From Hemerocallis citrina (taxonomy: Eukaryota > Streptophyta > Magnoliopsida > Asparagales > Asphodelaceae): a stretch of DNA of 64,000 bases. Positions 1 through 11,100 of this stretch are shown here, in pieces. The notes below the pieces were generated by a model. That model had not been told where the DNA came from. It made no database searches and saw only the letters and a program-made list of their open reading frames with translations. Location: positions 112,300,220 through 112,364,219 of the forward strand of contig CM030368.1 of the NCBI GenBank assembly GCA_017893485.1, given 5' to 3'. The position numbers were made by a program, and so were the translations under genes. Numbering within the stretch: position 1 is the first letter of the stretch; every line of letters starts with the position of its first letter.

Positions 1-107
1 TGGTTTGCAGCCTCTGTCTCTTACTCATCACAGTTCATGCATATCTCATCGCTATACACTCCACACATGAGCCCAGAACCTATCAAGAAGTGATTCAATA
101 TTCCGAG
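1..107 (+). pseudogene. Ty1/copia pol fragment, start of reverse transcriptase
   Basis: These bases translate in one open frame ending THEPRTYQEVIQYSE, the segment just before the copia RT domain, where the family usually has an EP-x-(S/T/N)-(Y/F)-x-(E/Q)-(A/V) stretch. The frame resumes at 3369 with WREALSVEF once the solo LTR at 108-3363 and one copy of its 5-bp duplication are ignored. So this is the upstream half of the pseudogene at 3364-4862. Gag, protease and integrase would lie left of the window. Confidence 0.75.
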
Positions 108-3100
108 TGTCACGCCTCGCTTTCCAAAAATACGGAATACAAGCACGTAACATTGGCCCAGCAAATGATTTTCATCATCCATAAGCTGTTCAAGAAATCT
201 TTACAACATATCACAATATAATCAGAGTCGGAAGCCAGAAAAGTCAACAACATGCACATATGAACCAAATACCAACAAGAATACTTGAAATAAAATATAT
301 TAATCTCAAATAATCATGATCTGAATAACACAATTAATTCTGGGACACATTGCCCAAATACAAATAGTAACTCCAAATACATGAATACAGTTATTGTTTA
401 AGCAACTATAAGAAATAATAATAATAAGCAGAATCTCCAGCATCTAAAACAACATCTCGCCAATACCTTCAGGAACCTGTCCTCTAAAATCTGCAATACA
501 ACTAATGCAGGAAAAAGGAAAAGAGAAAACACAAATACCCGTCAATTGCAAGTTTCAGGTCACAAATAGAGTAGGATACAAGCACATCGAATGGGGAAAA
601 CTAACTAGCACATGGTATAGGTATAATGCAAACTTAGACAACTAGCATGGTAAAAGTGTCAAGTGTACACAACATAAATCAAGTGTCAAGTAAACAAGTA
701 TCCTATAAACATGCATCAAGTGTCAAGTGTGGTGTAATCATGTATCAAGTATCATGTTCAAGTGTCATGTTCGAGTATTAAGTTCAAGTCTTGTGTGATT
801 ACTATCTAGGTAGCACGACATGCACCCCACCCTACATGGTTGCTACAATACAACAGTCTCGCTTTAGATTTCATAGGGGACCATGCAGGGCAGTGTACTC
901 AGGTATTCACAGAATCACATAACTTGGTCGGTAAACTTGGTCGGTAAACTTGGTTGGTATCATGTCATACAGGAAACACAAGTCTCCTTCCGAGTACACG
1001 TTTCTGCACTATCCACTACTAGATCAGTCCCATTAAAACCCCGGCTTGATTATTTATTATTATTCTCAAACAGGCAGGTATAAGCATGAATCAGAGTCAA
1101 ACCAACAGGGTATAATTAGGTTTAGGTTCCAGGAAACAAATATACAGGCATGGATGATATACATTCACATATACGAGCAAAATAGTTATGGTTCATAATC
1201 AGGACAGTAAGACCAAGCAGTACTAAAATAGTGATTCTAAGAGCTACAATCATGCAAATCACGATCTGTCAAAGGATCTGGAAACTAGACATCCACACGC
1301 ATCCAATGAGTATAATAAAGTCACATACTAGTTCACAACATCTCAACTCAAAACTGATTTGAATACAGAATTTATGTTCAGCCAGAAAATAGGGGAACAA
1401 CTTCAAAAGCATAAAAACAGCATGAAAATACATCAAATAATTCCACGAAAAATCTGGGGCAATCCCCTATGGGCATAGACATAAAATAACAAGTTTCATA
1501 ATATTCCAGTAAGTATAGATAAGTCATCAAAAATAAGAAATAACACAAATATATAATTTGACGAATCTGGAATTCTCAACACTGCTGTACGAAAAATAGG
1601 ATATCTCGCAATCAGTGAATCAAAATCCAATTTCACCGACGTGAAAATAGATAGATTTTTCTAACTTTCATATCTCACAAATAATTTTCATAAAGCCTAA
1701 GGAATTAGAGTGAAAACGAAGTTCTATACTGAACAGCACGCAATTTACAGCAAAAGTAGATTTAAGAAAAGGATATGAAACACCACACAATCTCATCTTT
1801 AAAATACACAAAAAATCTGAAAAGTCCCTAATATCATGAGGAAACACTGAGCAAAATATTATAGCAAGATATTATATATAGCCTAGATCTTGAAAATAAA
1901 TAGTTAGCAAAATTGACACAAAACTGAATCTGAAAACTACCGACAAGGCTGTACCAAAGTTATCATATCTCGGTCATACGAACTCCAAATGCAGTAAAAC
2001 TAGTGGGGTTTGAAAATAGACACAATTATCTAGAATTCACTTTTAATTTCCAAGTTGAGATTCGGACCTTAGCATGGGTGAAAATAGCACACAACACAGA
2101 ACAGACCGCAATTCCAGATTTCACATCTCTAATTCAAAACCTCATAACTTTCATAATATTGAACCAAACTCAACCAAATTTGAAATACAACCTACCAACC
2201 ATCTAAATATCATTATTAAGGGTTTCTAACATATCCAAGCCTAATATTTTCATATGAGCAATCAATCAAACACATATCATGCAATGCATCACATACATGA
2301 ACAAAAATCCGATTTTGGGCATAACCTAGGTTGTTATCCTATCAAACTTGGTGTCATAAGTCTTCTATGGCCAATTAACACAATAGAGACAAAACCCATC
2401 AATAAAAATATAATTTTTGGCCGTTTCTAGACCCAACTACACTATATGTGAACTTTTTGACTTGTATCAACCTAATAAAATTATGTACAAGTTACTTGCC
2501 TCTAATGGAGTGAAAACAATGCCAACGAGACTTAGGAAGAAAACCCACGAGCGAAAAGCCTCCACGCACGAATCCAAGCGAACCCACGAACCAAAACGCC
2601 CTACGATCAACTCCTTGATGCAATGATCCAAAGTGGATGATACCCACTTCAAAAACACCACCAAGGGGAGGTCTTGTACTGTTTTGGATGATGGTGGTGC
2701 TGTTTGGAGATGCCGGCCACAAGTAGGAGAGGAAAAGGTAGGGTTTTGATGTATGAAGGTTGTAGTATGGTGGATTAATGGCTGGAGAAGGGGTGGGGGA
2801 CTGATTGGAAGGGTCGGTTGTGGGGGAACAAGGTAGGCCCGGATCAGTTTGGAGGGGAAAAAGAAAGAGGCCGGATGGATTTTGCAGAGGGAGAGAGAAA
2901 ATAATTAGGGTTAGGGTTTATTAGGAGATTAGGGTATATTTATATGGGAGTTAATTGGGCTAATGGGTAGTGGGTATCAATATGAATTAATAGGTATACA
3001 AATAGGTAATGGGTATTGGGTAGGTTTCAAATGGGAATACAATATATAATGAATTCTATGGCTCCTAAAAATCTCCTTAAGGGTCAAAAATCACAATTTG

Positions 3101-3363
3101 GCCAAATCACCACCAAAAATCTACCACATCACCAAAATAAATAATAATAATCAACGAGGCCAAGAAAATGTGAAATAGAACTCAAAATGGCGAAAAAGAA
3201 CAAAACGACGAACAATCAGCACAAGGAGGTCTAAAATGAAAGAAAAAGAATATATATTGAAAATAATCCAATATACGGTTCCGAAAAATACAAGAGATAT
3301 AAAAATACACAAAAATTAAAAAAAATACACTCCAAAATGCAAAAATGAAAAACTGGGGTTACA
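108..3363 (-). mobile_element. Large solo LTR (3.26 kb) with 5-bp target duplication
   Basis: Read on the minus strand the unit starts TGTAACCCCAG at 3363 and ends GAGGCGTGACA at 108. It is flanked by identical ccgag at 103-107 and 3364-3368. No coding sequence or second LTR is present, so it is a solo LTR. It belongs to the same broad group as the large LTRs at 55045-59095 and 60246-64000. It shares their GCGTGACA-like terminus, a block around TTGTAGCAACCATGT followed by TGCTACCTAGAT (about 780-850 here, 58240-58290 there), and GGCAAGTAACTTGTA (about 2490 here, 56489 there). Positions 650-800 hold degenerate short tandem repeats (aagtgtcaagtgt type). Short ORFs inside it are not genes. Confidence 0.88.
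2933..2947 (-). promoter_or_regulatory. TATA box of the large solo LTR
   Basis: The minus strand reads CCATATAAATATACC about 420 bp from the LTR start. The downstream direction is followed by a leader and a GGCAAGTAACTTGTA block that looks like a splice-donor region. The other large LTRs have a TATA box at a comparable place. Confidence 0.5.
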
Positions 3364-4862
3364 CCGAGTGGCGGGAAGCTCTATCAGTGGAGTTCCGTGC
3401 ATTTGATCAACTGACACTTGGGATGTTCCACTACCAGTGGGCATCCAGCCTGTTAGCTGCAAGTGGATCTTTAAGGTCAAATATTGACCTGATGACTCCA
3501 TTGAGCGGCGGCACAAGGCCCGTCTAGTTACCCGAGGATTACTCAGGAGAATGACATTGATTACGATGAGACTTTTACTCTAGTAGCATAGATTACTATA
3601 GTTCCACGCTCCTTGCCGTTGCCGCCATCCTTCAGTGGCTGTTATACCAGATAGACGTGAAAAATGTCTTTCTTCATGGTACCTTATCTGAGATTGTTTA
3701 CATGCAGCATCCTCTTGGCCTTACCACACTTCCTTGCCATGTTTCTCATCTACGTTGTGCTATATATGGTCTAAAACAGGCTCCTCGAGCTTGGTTTGAG
3801 TGCTTTCGCTGTGTCATCACACAGGCCGGTTTTCGTCAGAGTTCACATGACCACTCTATGTTTATGCAGTCAACATCGCAGGGGAGAGTACTTCTACTAC
3901 TATATATTGATAATAAGATTATTACTGGAGATGACTCTACAGGCATTGCATCTACTCAGAGATACCTTCACTAGTAGTTTCATATGAAGGATGTTTGCCA
4001 CCTACGCTATTTTCTGGGTCTAGAGATTGCTCATGGATCTCGGGTGATACTCATTTCTTAGCAGAAATACACATAAGACATTATCTCTACTGCATTCTAC
4101 TTTGACAATCGATCAGCTGATACTCCCTTAGAGCATAACATGAAGCTTCGTCCAACAAATTATGAGCTTCTTTACGATCCCACTAGATACATGCAGATTA
4201 TTGGATAGCTTGTCTACTTATGCATGACCAGACCCGATATTGCTCATGCAGTGAGTATTATCAGCCAGTTTGTTTCCACTCCTAGATTAGTTCACTACAA
4301 TGCTCTTCTTTGGATCCTCGGATATCTTTGGGGTGCTATCACTCGATCGTTATTCATGCTTTCTACATCTAAACTGGAACTTAGTGTATATTCTGATTCA
4401 GAATGGGCAGGTGATCCTACTACCAGACGGTCTACCACAGGTATTTCTCTATTTCTTGGTGATTCACTGATCTCATGGCAAAGCAAGAAACAAATAGTTG
4501 TTGCATGTTCTTCCACAAAAGCTAAGCATAGAGTGATGTTAACTACTACTAGAGAGATTGTTCATGTTTGATGGTTGTTATCAGTTATAGGTATCACTCT
4601 TACAGGAGCTACTTCTCTTTATTATGATAATCGAAGTGCATTGCATATTGCAAGCAATCTGGTCTTTCATGAGTGGACGAAGCACATAGAGTTTGATTGC
4701 CACTATGTTCGTGAGTATTTTGAGGTGGGATCATTTCACTACATTCTGTGACCTCTTTACAGCAGACAGTAGACTTCTTCACAAAGTCCTACATTATTCA
4801 GAGATTTCGATACTTGGTTGGCAAACTCACACTGTTCGACTCACCATGAGTTTGAGAGGAGG
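3364..4862 (+). pseudogene. Ty1/copia pol remnant: RT and RNase H
   Basis: This is a degenerate copia polyprotein. At about 3369-3600 the RT N-terminal part is readable only by switching frames (WREALSVEF, ERRHKARLV, NDIDYDETF). At 3657-3974 the palm reads KNVFLHGTL, YGLKQAPRAWF and LLLYIDNKIITGDD, where the YVDD catalytic box has decayed to YIDN. RNase H lies at 4224-4750: TRPDIAHAVS, YSDSEWAGDPTTRRSTTG, WQSKKQ, and SSTKAKH where SSTEAEY is usual, then [11 protein letters not shown]. Several stops interrupt it. A purine-rich polypurine tract (tttgagaggagg, 4851-4862) joins it to the LTR. It is dead sequence and continues left across the solo LTR to base 1. Confidence 0.85.
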
Positions 4863-4997
4863 TATTAGATATTATATTTGATATTTAGTCCCATATCGGA
4901 ATATGTATTAGTTTAGTATTTTCTTCCCTCCTATAAATAGGAGAGTGGAGACATTGTACTCAATTATAATTAATCTAATAAAAACCTTTTCCCAACA
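4863..4997 (+). repeat. Short copia 3' LTR (135 bp)
   Basis: It directly follows the polypurine tract, starts tattagatatta (ancestral TG apparently mutated to TA) and ends ttcccaaca. A plus-strand TATA box ctataaat lies at 4931-4938 and a polyadenylation-like aataaaaa near 4978. The matching 5' LTR would be left of the window. Confidence 0.7.
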
Positions 4998-5254
4998 TCT
5001 CTGTTAACTTTATCATTCTATAATTCAGAATTGGACCATCTTTTTAGGATTTATGGAATTCCGATGTAGCTGCCTTTTGTTTGTTGTAAGTCCCACATTC
5101 AAATACTATGTTAATGGAACCACATATTAGCCAGTTCAAAGTCGTGTTCATTCCTGAGCAAATTAAGGTTTTTCAGACATCGACGTGAATGAATGCTTGC
5201 CATTTATGAATCTGTGATAACTTCTTTGATGGTCACTATGCCTTCCCTTCATTT
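4998..5254. other. Unassigned 257-bp spacer
   Basis: AT-rich sequence between the copia LTR and the Tat element. No convincing ORF, RNA gene or repeat is visible. It should join to 21770 onward in the pre-insertion allele. Confidence 0.5.
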
Positions 5255-5259
5255 ATTAG

Positions 5260-5870
5260 TGATGCGGTTTGTTTTTGGGGAGGCGTGTGGATGCACCAGG
5301 TGTGAGTTCTTCTCGATTTGTATTAGTGGAGGAAGCTCCGGTGCGGACGGTCCTCAGCTGGGCGAACGGTTGGGAAGTAGGCGGGAGTGAGGTGGAGACT
5401 GGATGCTCGGCTCGGTCAGGAGGCTCGGATTCGAGGTCTCGTGTACCTGCACACGGTCTAGGAACACCGGGATTGGTCCCGGTGGCAGACCCTCCGACGA
5501 TCTAGTCAGCTACTGAGAGAGTAACAGTAACTAGGGTTTGAAAGGGAAAAGATTGATTACCTGGATAAGGGGTAGAGGGTCTGGTATTTATAGGAGAAGC
5601 CAACCGGGTCTGGACCAGTTTGGGGCCGGGTCTGGACCCGGTTGCCCGTGGGCCTGACGTGGCAGAAGCCCAAGTGGTATAGAGCTGACGTGGCAGAGGC
5701 CTGGACGGTTTCCAGGCTGATATGGCAGAGGCCTGAGCGGTTTCCAGTCTGACGTGGCAGAGGCCTGAGCAGTTTTTGTGCTGATGTGGCGGATTTGGAT
5801 GATCCGGCGGTGCACGCTTCCTGAGTGGATCCTGTTGCCCAGAAGGGGCCACGCCATCTGACTCATATCA
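5260..5870 (-). repeat. 3' LTR of the Tat element (611 bp)
   Basis: Direct repeat of 21186-21764. On the minus strand it runs TGATATGAG to CCGCATCA. The length difference from the 5' LTR comes mainly from a minisatellite of 32-bp units based on ctgacgtggcagaggcctg. This copy has five units (starts 5653, 5685, 5717, 5749, 5781); the other has four (21580, 21612, 21644, 21675). A TATA box CTATAAATA lies on the minus strand at 5585-5593. Confidence 0.95.
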
Positions 5871-5888
5871 GGAGCCCCCCACTCCTGG
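5871..5888 (-). other. Polypurine tract of the Tat element
   Basis: Immediately outside the 3' LTR the minus strand reads a purine-rich run (AGGAGTGGGGGGCTCC, then TGATATG of the LTR). This is where plus-strand DNA synthesis is primed in Ty3/gypsy elements. Confidence 0.65.
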
Positions 5889-6124
5889 AGGGCTGGGTGA
5901 TCCAACCATGTAGGAGTGGTTTTTTGCCTTTGTAGTAAGAGCAGGGTGGTGTGTGTGGTGGGGAATAGGATCTGTTCCTTCCAGAAGAGGCCATGGGGGT
6001 AGGATGAAGGGATCCCCTATTGGAGTCATGCGGGGTGCTAGGCACAGGAGAGTTGGAGCAACGCTTGTCGAGCAACTAGGGTCGGCAGACGAGCATTGAG
6101 GGTTAGTTGATGAGCTTCGAGGGT

Positions 6125-6700
6125 CAGTAGATGATCCCCTCGCTAGTTGGAAGAGCAATGGGACGTCGAGGTTTGTCGAGTTGGAGCTCGGCTTATCGAA
6201 CGTCGAGGGTTGGTAGAGACGATCCCCTCGCTAGTTGGAAGAGCAAGGGGACACCAAGATCTGCTGAGCAGGGGTCTTCTTGTCGAGCATGGGGGGTCGG
6301 CAGGCGAGTGTAGAGGATCGGCAGACGATCCTCTCGCTGGTTGGAAGAGCGAGGGGACGTCAAGGTCCGTCGAGTTAGAGCTCGGTTTGCCGAGCGTCTA
6401 GGGTCGACAGAGGCGATCCCCTCGCTAGTTGGAAGAGTAAGGGGACATCAAGATCTGCCAAACAAAGGGAATCTTACCGAGCATAGGGGTCGGCAGATGA
6501 GTGTAGAGGGTCAGCAGACGATCCTCTCGCTAGCTGGAAGAGCGAGGGGACGTCAAGGTCTGTCGAGTTGGAGCTCCGTTTGCTGAGCATCTAGGGTTGG
6601 TAGAGGCGATCCCCTCGCTAGTTGGAAAAGCAAGGGGACGTCAAGATCCACCGAATAGAGGGCATCTTGCCAAGCATGGGGGTCGGTAGACGAGCCCCTT
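6125..6700. repeat. Tandem array with alternating 88/105-bp units (193-bp higher-order repeat)
   Basis: The landmark gatcc(c/t)ctcgctagttgg occurs at 6133, 6221, 6327, 6415, 6520 and 6608. Spacings are 88, 106, 88, 105 and 88 bp, so two unit types alternate and the true period is 193-194 bp. The longer unit carries extra sequence around gtcgagcatggggggtcgg. ORFs across it are by-products of the repeat. Confidence 0.88.
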
Positions 6701-6717
6701 GCCTGTTGGATAGAGGA

Positions 6718-7840
6718 GGGGTTTGGGGCTCACGGTGCCATCCGAGCTCCGAGCCTCCTGTGAACCGAGGGGGATCTTGGGGCTTGCGGTGTCATCCGAG
6801 CTCCGAGCCCCCGGTGAATAGAGGAGGGTTCTGGGGCTCGTGCTTTCATCTGAGGTCCGAGCCCCCGAGCTTGGTAGCGGTGGCTGAATGGTACGTAATG
6901 ATTTCATTTCATTTAATGCTTTAGGAGTAGAAGTCTTTACGGCTCGCGGTGATATCCGAGCTCAGAGCCTCTTGTGAGATAGGGGAAGATATTGGGGCTC
7001 GTAGTGCCATCCGAGCTCTGAGCCTTCCGTTGAATAGGAGAGGAAATTGGGGCTCGCGATGCCTCCGAGCCTCATATGAAATAGGGGAGGAGTTTGTGGC
7101 TCGCGATGCCATCAGAGCGTCGACCCTCCTGTTGAATAGAAGAGGAAATTAGGGGCTCGCGATGCCATCCGAGCTTCGAGCCTCATATGAAAACAGAGAA
7201 GTTTGGGGCTCACGATGCCATCAGAGAGTCGACCCTTCTGTTGAATAGAAGAGGAAATTGGGGCTCGCGATGCCATCCGAGCTCTGAGCCTAATGCGAAA
7301 ACAGAGGAGTTTGGGGCTCACGATGCCATCCGAGAATCGACCCTTTTGTTGAATAGAAGAGGATATTGGGGCTCGCGATGCCATCCGAAAGTCGACCCTT
7401 CTGTTGAATAGAAGAGGAAATTGGGGCTCGCGATGCCATCCGAGCGTCGACCCTCTTGTTGAATAGAAGAGGAAATTAGGGCTCGCGATGCCATCCGAGC
7501 GTCGACCCTCCTGTTGAATAGAAGAGAAAATTGGGGCTCGCGATGCCATCCGAGCTCCGCACCTCAGGTGAACTAGAGGAGGAGTTTGTGGCTCACGATG
7601 CCATCCGAGCATCGACCCTTCTGTTGAATAGAAGAGGAAATTGGGGCTTGCGATGCCATCCGAGTTCCGCGCCTCAGGTGAACTAGAGGAGGAGTTTGGG
7701 GCTTGCGATGCCATCCGAGCGTCGACCCTTCTGTTGAATAGAAGAAGAAATTGGGGTTCGCGATGCCATTCGAGCTCCGAGCCTCATATGAAAATAGGGG
7801 AGGAGTTTGTGGCTCGCGATGTCATCCGAGCGTCGAGTTT
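6718..7840. repeat. 55-bp tandem array, about 20 copies
   Basis: The core ggggctcgcgatgccatccg recurs at 6725, 6779, 6833, 6941, 6994, 7049, 7096, 7152, 7205, 7260, 7313, 7368 and then every 55 bp to about 7808. Regularity increases to the right, suggesting recent expansion there. The unit ends with a gagcgtcgaccc and ttgaatagaagagg block. A 200-codon minus-strand ORF crosses it only because 110 bp (two units) is not a multiple of three and stops are rare. It is not a gene. Confidence 0.93.
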
Positions 7841-8170
7841 TCTGACTTGCCGAAGAAAGGTGTTTGTTGGAAAAGACCTGGGGGCATTAGGGTAATTTTT
7901 GTGCCAACTGCTGACGCCATGTGCGCAAGAATCGAAGCGACTCTAGATCTTAGTGGCTGTTAGATCTTGATGATTCAGATCCAACGGCCAGATATGATTG
8001 CGAAAATTGAGGAGTCGCTTTCTCTGCTATAAATCTCCCCCTTCCCCACTTTCTTTTCCTTCACTTCTTGCATTTTTCCAGTTTTTTAAGAACAGGGTCT
8101 TACTTGCCATCGGCGACTTTTTATCGGTGATTGCATGGTATATATCTCAGGTTAGTTTTTCTGTCTAGTA
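7841..8170 (+). promoter_or_regulatory. Promoter and leader of the antisense gene
   Basis: A plus-strand TATA box ctataaat sits at 8027-8034. A pyrimidine-rich stretch (cttttccttcacttc, about 8055) follows, typical of plant transcription starts, and then about 110 bp of leader to the ATG at 8171. Transcription from here is opposite to the retrotransposon genome. Confidence 0.6.
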
Positions 8171-11100
8171 ATGTTGTGCTCTCAGTCCGGCACCGAGGCA
8201 AGCTCGTCAGGCCGCTCTGCGAAGGAAGCCGAGTTAGAGTCGTCTTTGTCCTTGAGCAAATATAGGATTAAGGAGGAGGTCCTGTCAGACCCTGGGTCGG
8301 ACGGCGGTGGTGATGTTGTCTTTGTTGTGTCTCCGCTGAGGTCCCCAAGGCCGGGGAAGGAGCCCGTGGATGAGGGCGAAGAGGAAGAGGAGGAGGAAGA
8401 GGGGGATGTCGAGGATGATGAGGAGGATGAGGATGTCGAGAGTGATGAGGAGGATGAGGAGGATCAGGATCTCGAGGGACAAGGCGCTATTAAGGATGAT
8501 GAGGATGGTGAGGATGAAGGGGAGCTTGATCAGGAAGGTGCTGGCGAAGGCACAGCAGGAGGGGCAGTAGAGGTCGAGGGTGATCTTCCGCCTTTGCTAC
8601 CTTTGTCGATGCCGTCTCCTGAGAGGAAGGCTCGTCCCCGTCGGAAGAAGAGAAAGTTAAGCCTTCCGGATAGCCCACCTCCTCTGGACAAGTACGCTCC
8701 TAGACCAGGGTTCGAGTTTCCCCTAGTCTCATTTAAAAATCCGGGGTCGATCAGGATGTATCCCGATGATGTCAAAGATGTTGACCCTCTTCCTCCCGTA
8801 CCGGGCGACGAGAGTCGGGTGAAGATCCGAATGGACGGCATTCTGTGTGTCTTGAAGGCGGACTACCTTCACATTTTGAGGGCTTCCTACTTCATTCCTC
8901 AGGAGTTCGAAGTCTTGATTCCGAGCCCCGGCATTCGCCTAACCACAACCCTCACATCAGGTTATTGTATCTTTCCCAAGGATGCATTCGTCTCGAGACT
9001 AAGACTGCCGTTGCCCCCTTCGTTAAGCGGGTTTTGAATTGGGCAAAGTTAAGCCCGATACAGTATGGCCCCAACTCTTGGAAGCACTTGATCTATTTTA
9101 TCTTGAAGTGCCAAGAGAAAAGCGTTAGACCGAGGCTGACATACTTCCGAGCCAGCCTCTCGCCTAGGCCCCATAAAAAGGTTGTGCACGGCCATCCGGA
9201 TTCCATCAAAGGGTGGAAAGTGAAATATTTCGTAGTCCGGAGCGAGACGTCTTGGGGGATTCCGACCTCCTGGAATTTCTTCAAGCCGTACCATAAGCCT
9301 CCGAAGCGGAGTGACTTGTCAGAGAAGGAGTGGAAGATGGTTGAGAAAATTGTTGGGGGGCACAGCATAGCGTGGCCTCGAGTGACGGAGATGCACCTGG
9401 CCCGGGTCGGACTGTGTCCATCCGACCCTAGTATGTTTTTGTTTCATATTTTTGTATCTTTCTGCCTTCGTGTTAACGTTAGCCCATCTTCTTTTATTTT
9501 TGCAGAGATGACGTCCCAGCAGGTCGATGACAGGCGTGCCTTGCGAGCTACCGCCGTGAAGAGGAGGACGGAGAAGGCGAAGGAGGCAGAGCAGGAAAAG
9601 CTGGCTGCTCAGGGTGCGGGGTTCGGGAAGGGACCAACCCCGATGGCCGCGGAGCCATCCCCCAAGAGGACCAAGAGGCAGCACTCCCACATGCCGAGGG
9701 CATCCAGTGAGGCGGGGGGGCGGTAGTTCTAGTAGCAAGAGGACTACCGATATCTCGGAGCAGAGGCTCCCCCTAACTCGGCCCACCGCCGAGCAGATGG
9801 TGGGACAACAGGGGCTGCGGCCCTTTGCCCCCGATTGGTCGATTGTACAGGGGGACTCCCTGCTCGAGGGTCCCGTGGCCATCGAGTTCGTTAGGAACGC
9901 CGCCACCGAGCGGGATCGGATGGCTCTGGCGATGCAGACGTCCGACCAGGCCTTCATGCGCTGGTCTCAGGCGCAGATCTCGGTGAGTGTTTGAGACTTT
10001 GTATTCGGTTTGGAATCTAGAATTTTTCTGACTCTTTCTTCCTCATATAGGCGATGCTTCAGGAGCAGCACTTTCAGAAGTGCCTGGAGAAGGAAATCCT
10101 CGTCGAGAGGAGGAACGCGGAGAAGTATCTCCACGAGCTGAACAAGGTAACGGACGAGCTGAAGGAGGCGAAGAGCCTAGAAGCCGTCCACGAGGCCCAG
10201 ATGGCCTCAATTATGGACCACCACAAGAAGGATGTGGAGCGCCTTGAGCAGAAGATCCAGGTGATGAACATAATATTATTCACATTTAGGAGCAATAATC
10301 TTAATGCAATTAGACATTTAAAAGCTCTATATGTGATATTTAACTCTTATTTTCTCTTTTCCATAGGAAACAGCCTATAACAGCAAAACGAAGCAGATTC
10401 AGGACTTTAAGGATAATACACAGAAAACTGCAGATCATCAGTCGACTGGTTCCCCACAACAGGTGACTGGACAGAGAAGTTGATTTTCCACAGCCGCTTG
10501 GTACAGTCGACATACTCCAAAGAACAGTCGACTTGGATGATCAATTATGAAATCTTCAGAAGTCTCGACACAGTCGACTGATTCGAAGACAAGTCGACTG
10601 GTAGGCGGCAGAGTAAAAAGATAAGATATTTGAAGATTCGTCCAAATCTAATCCAAATCAGAACAGAAAAGGAAGAATAGAAGAAAAGAGAAAGAAATAA
10701 CACGCAGAGCAACGAAGGGAGGAAATAAATAAAAGAAAAGGACTTTTCTATAAAAAGAAGAGTGCAAACCCTAATTCTCTAGCCGTGTTCTATAAATACC
10801 AACCAAGAAGCATTAGTCCAGGAGATATTCTCTTTCCGCACGCTCTGGAATCACGAACTCACACAAGTTTCTGAATCATCAAGTCATCAACGAAGAGCAT
10901 TACTTTATCAGCATCGAAGAAGAAGAGAGGAGATCAAGTGCTAAGAAGAGAACGACCGGTCGACTGTGTGACAGCCAGCCGACCCTTCTAGCCGAACTAC
11001 ATCAGTTTATTTCTTCTCTTTCTAATTCCTTTATGTTAATCATGTATTCGAACTTGTTGATCAATAAAAGTCTTATTATGTGGAACTAATTTCATAGTTG

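Noticed and set aside
4998..5254. Fragment of a host exon before the Tat insertion
   Set aside because: No frame stays open across the joined site (5254 to 21770), and no family is recognisable.
7112..7714. 200-codon minus-strand ORF with repeating RMASRAPISSSIQQ-like peptide
   Set aside because: It is the 55-bp tandem array read through. The peptide repeats only because the DNA does, and there is no start context or domain.
6718..7840. Possible CRISPR-like array
   Set aside because: Units are contiguous head-to-tail with no unique spacers, in a plant retrotransposon with no cas genes.
8285..8678. Minus-strand ORFs opposite the acidic region of the antisense gene
   Set aside because: Shadows of the gaggaggatgag-type codons of the plus-strand gene.
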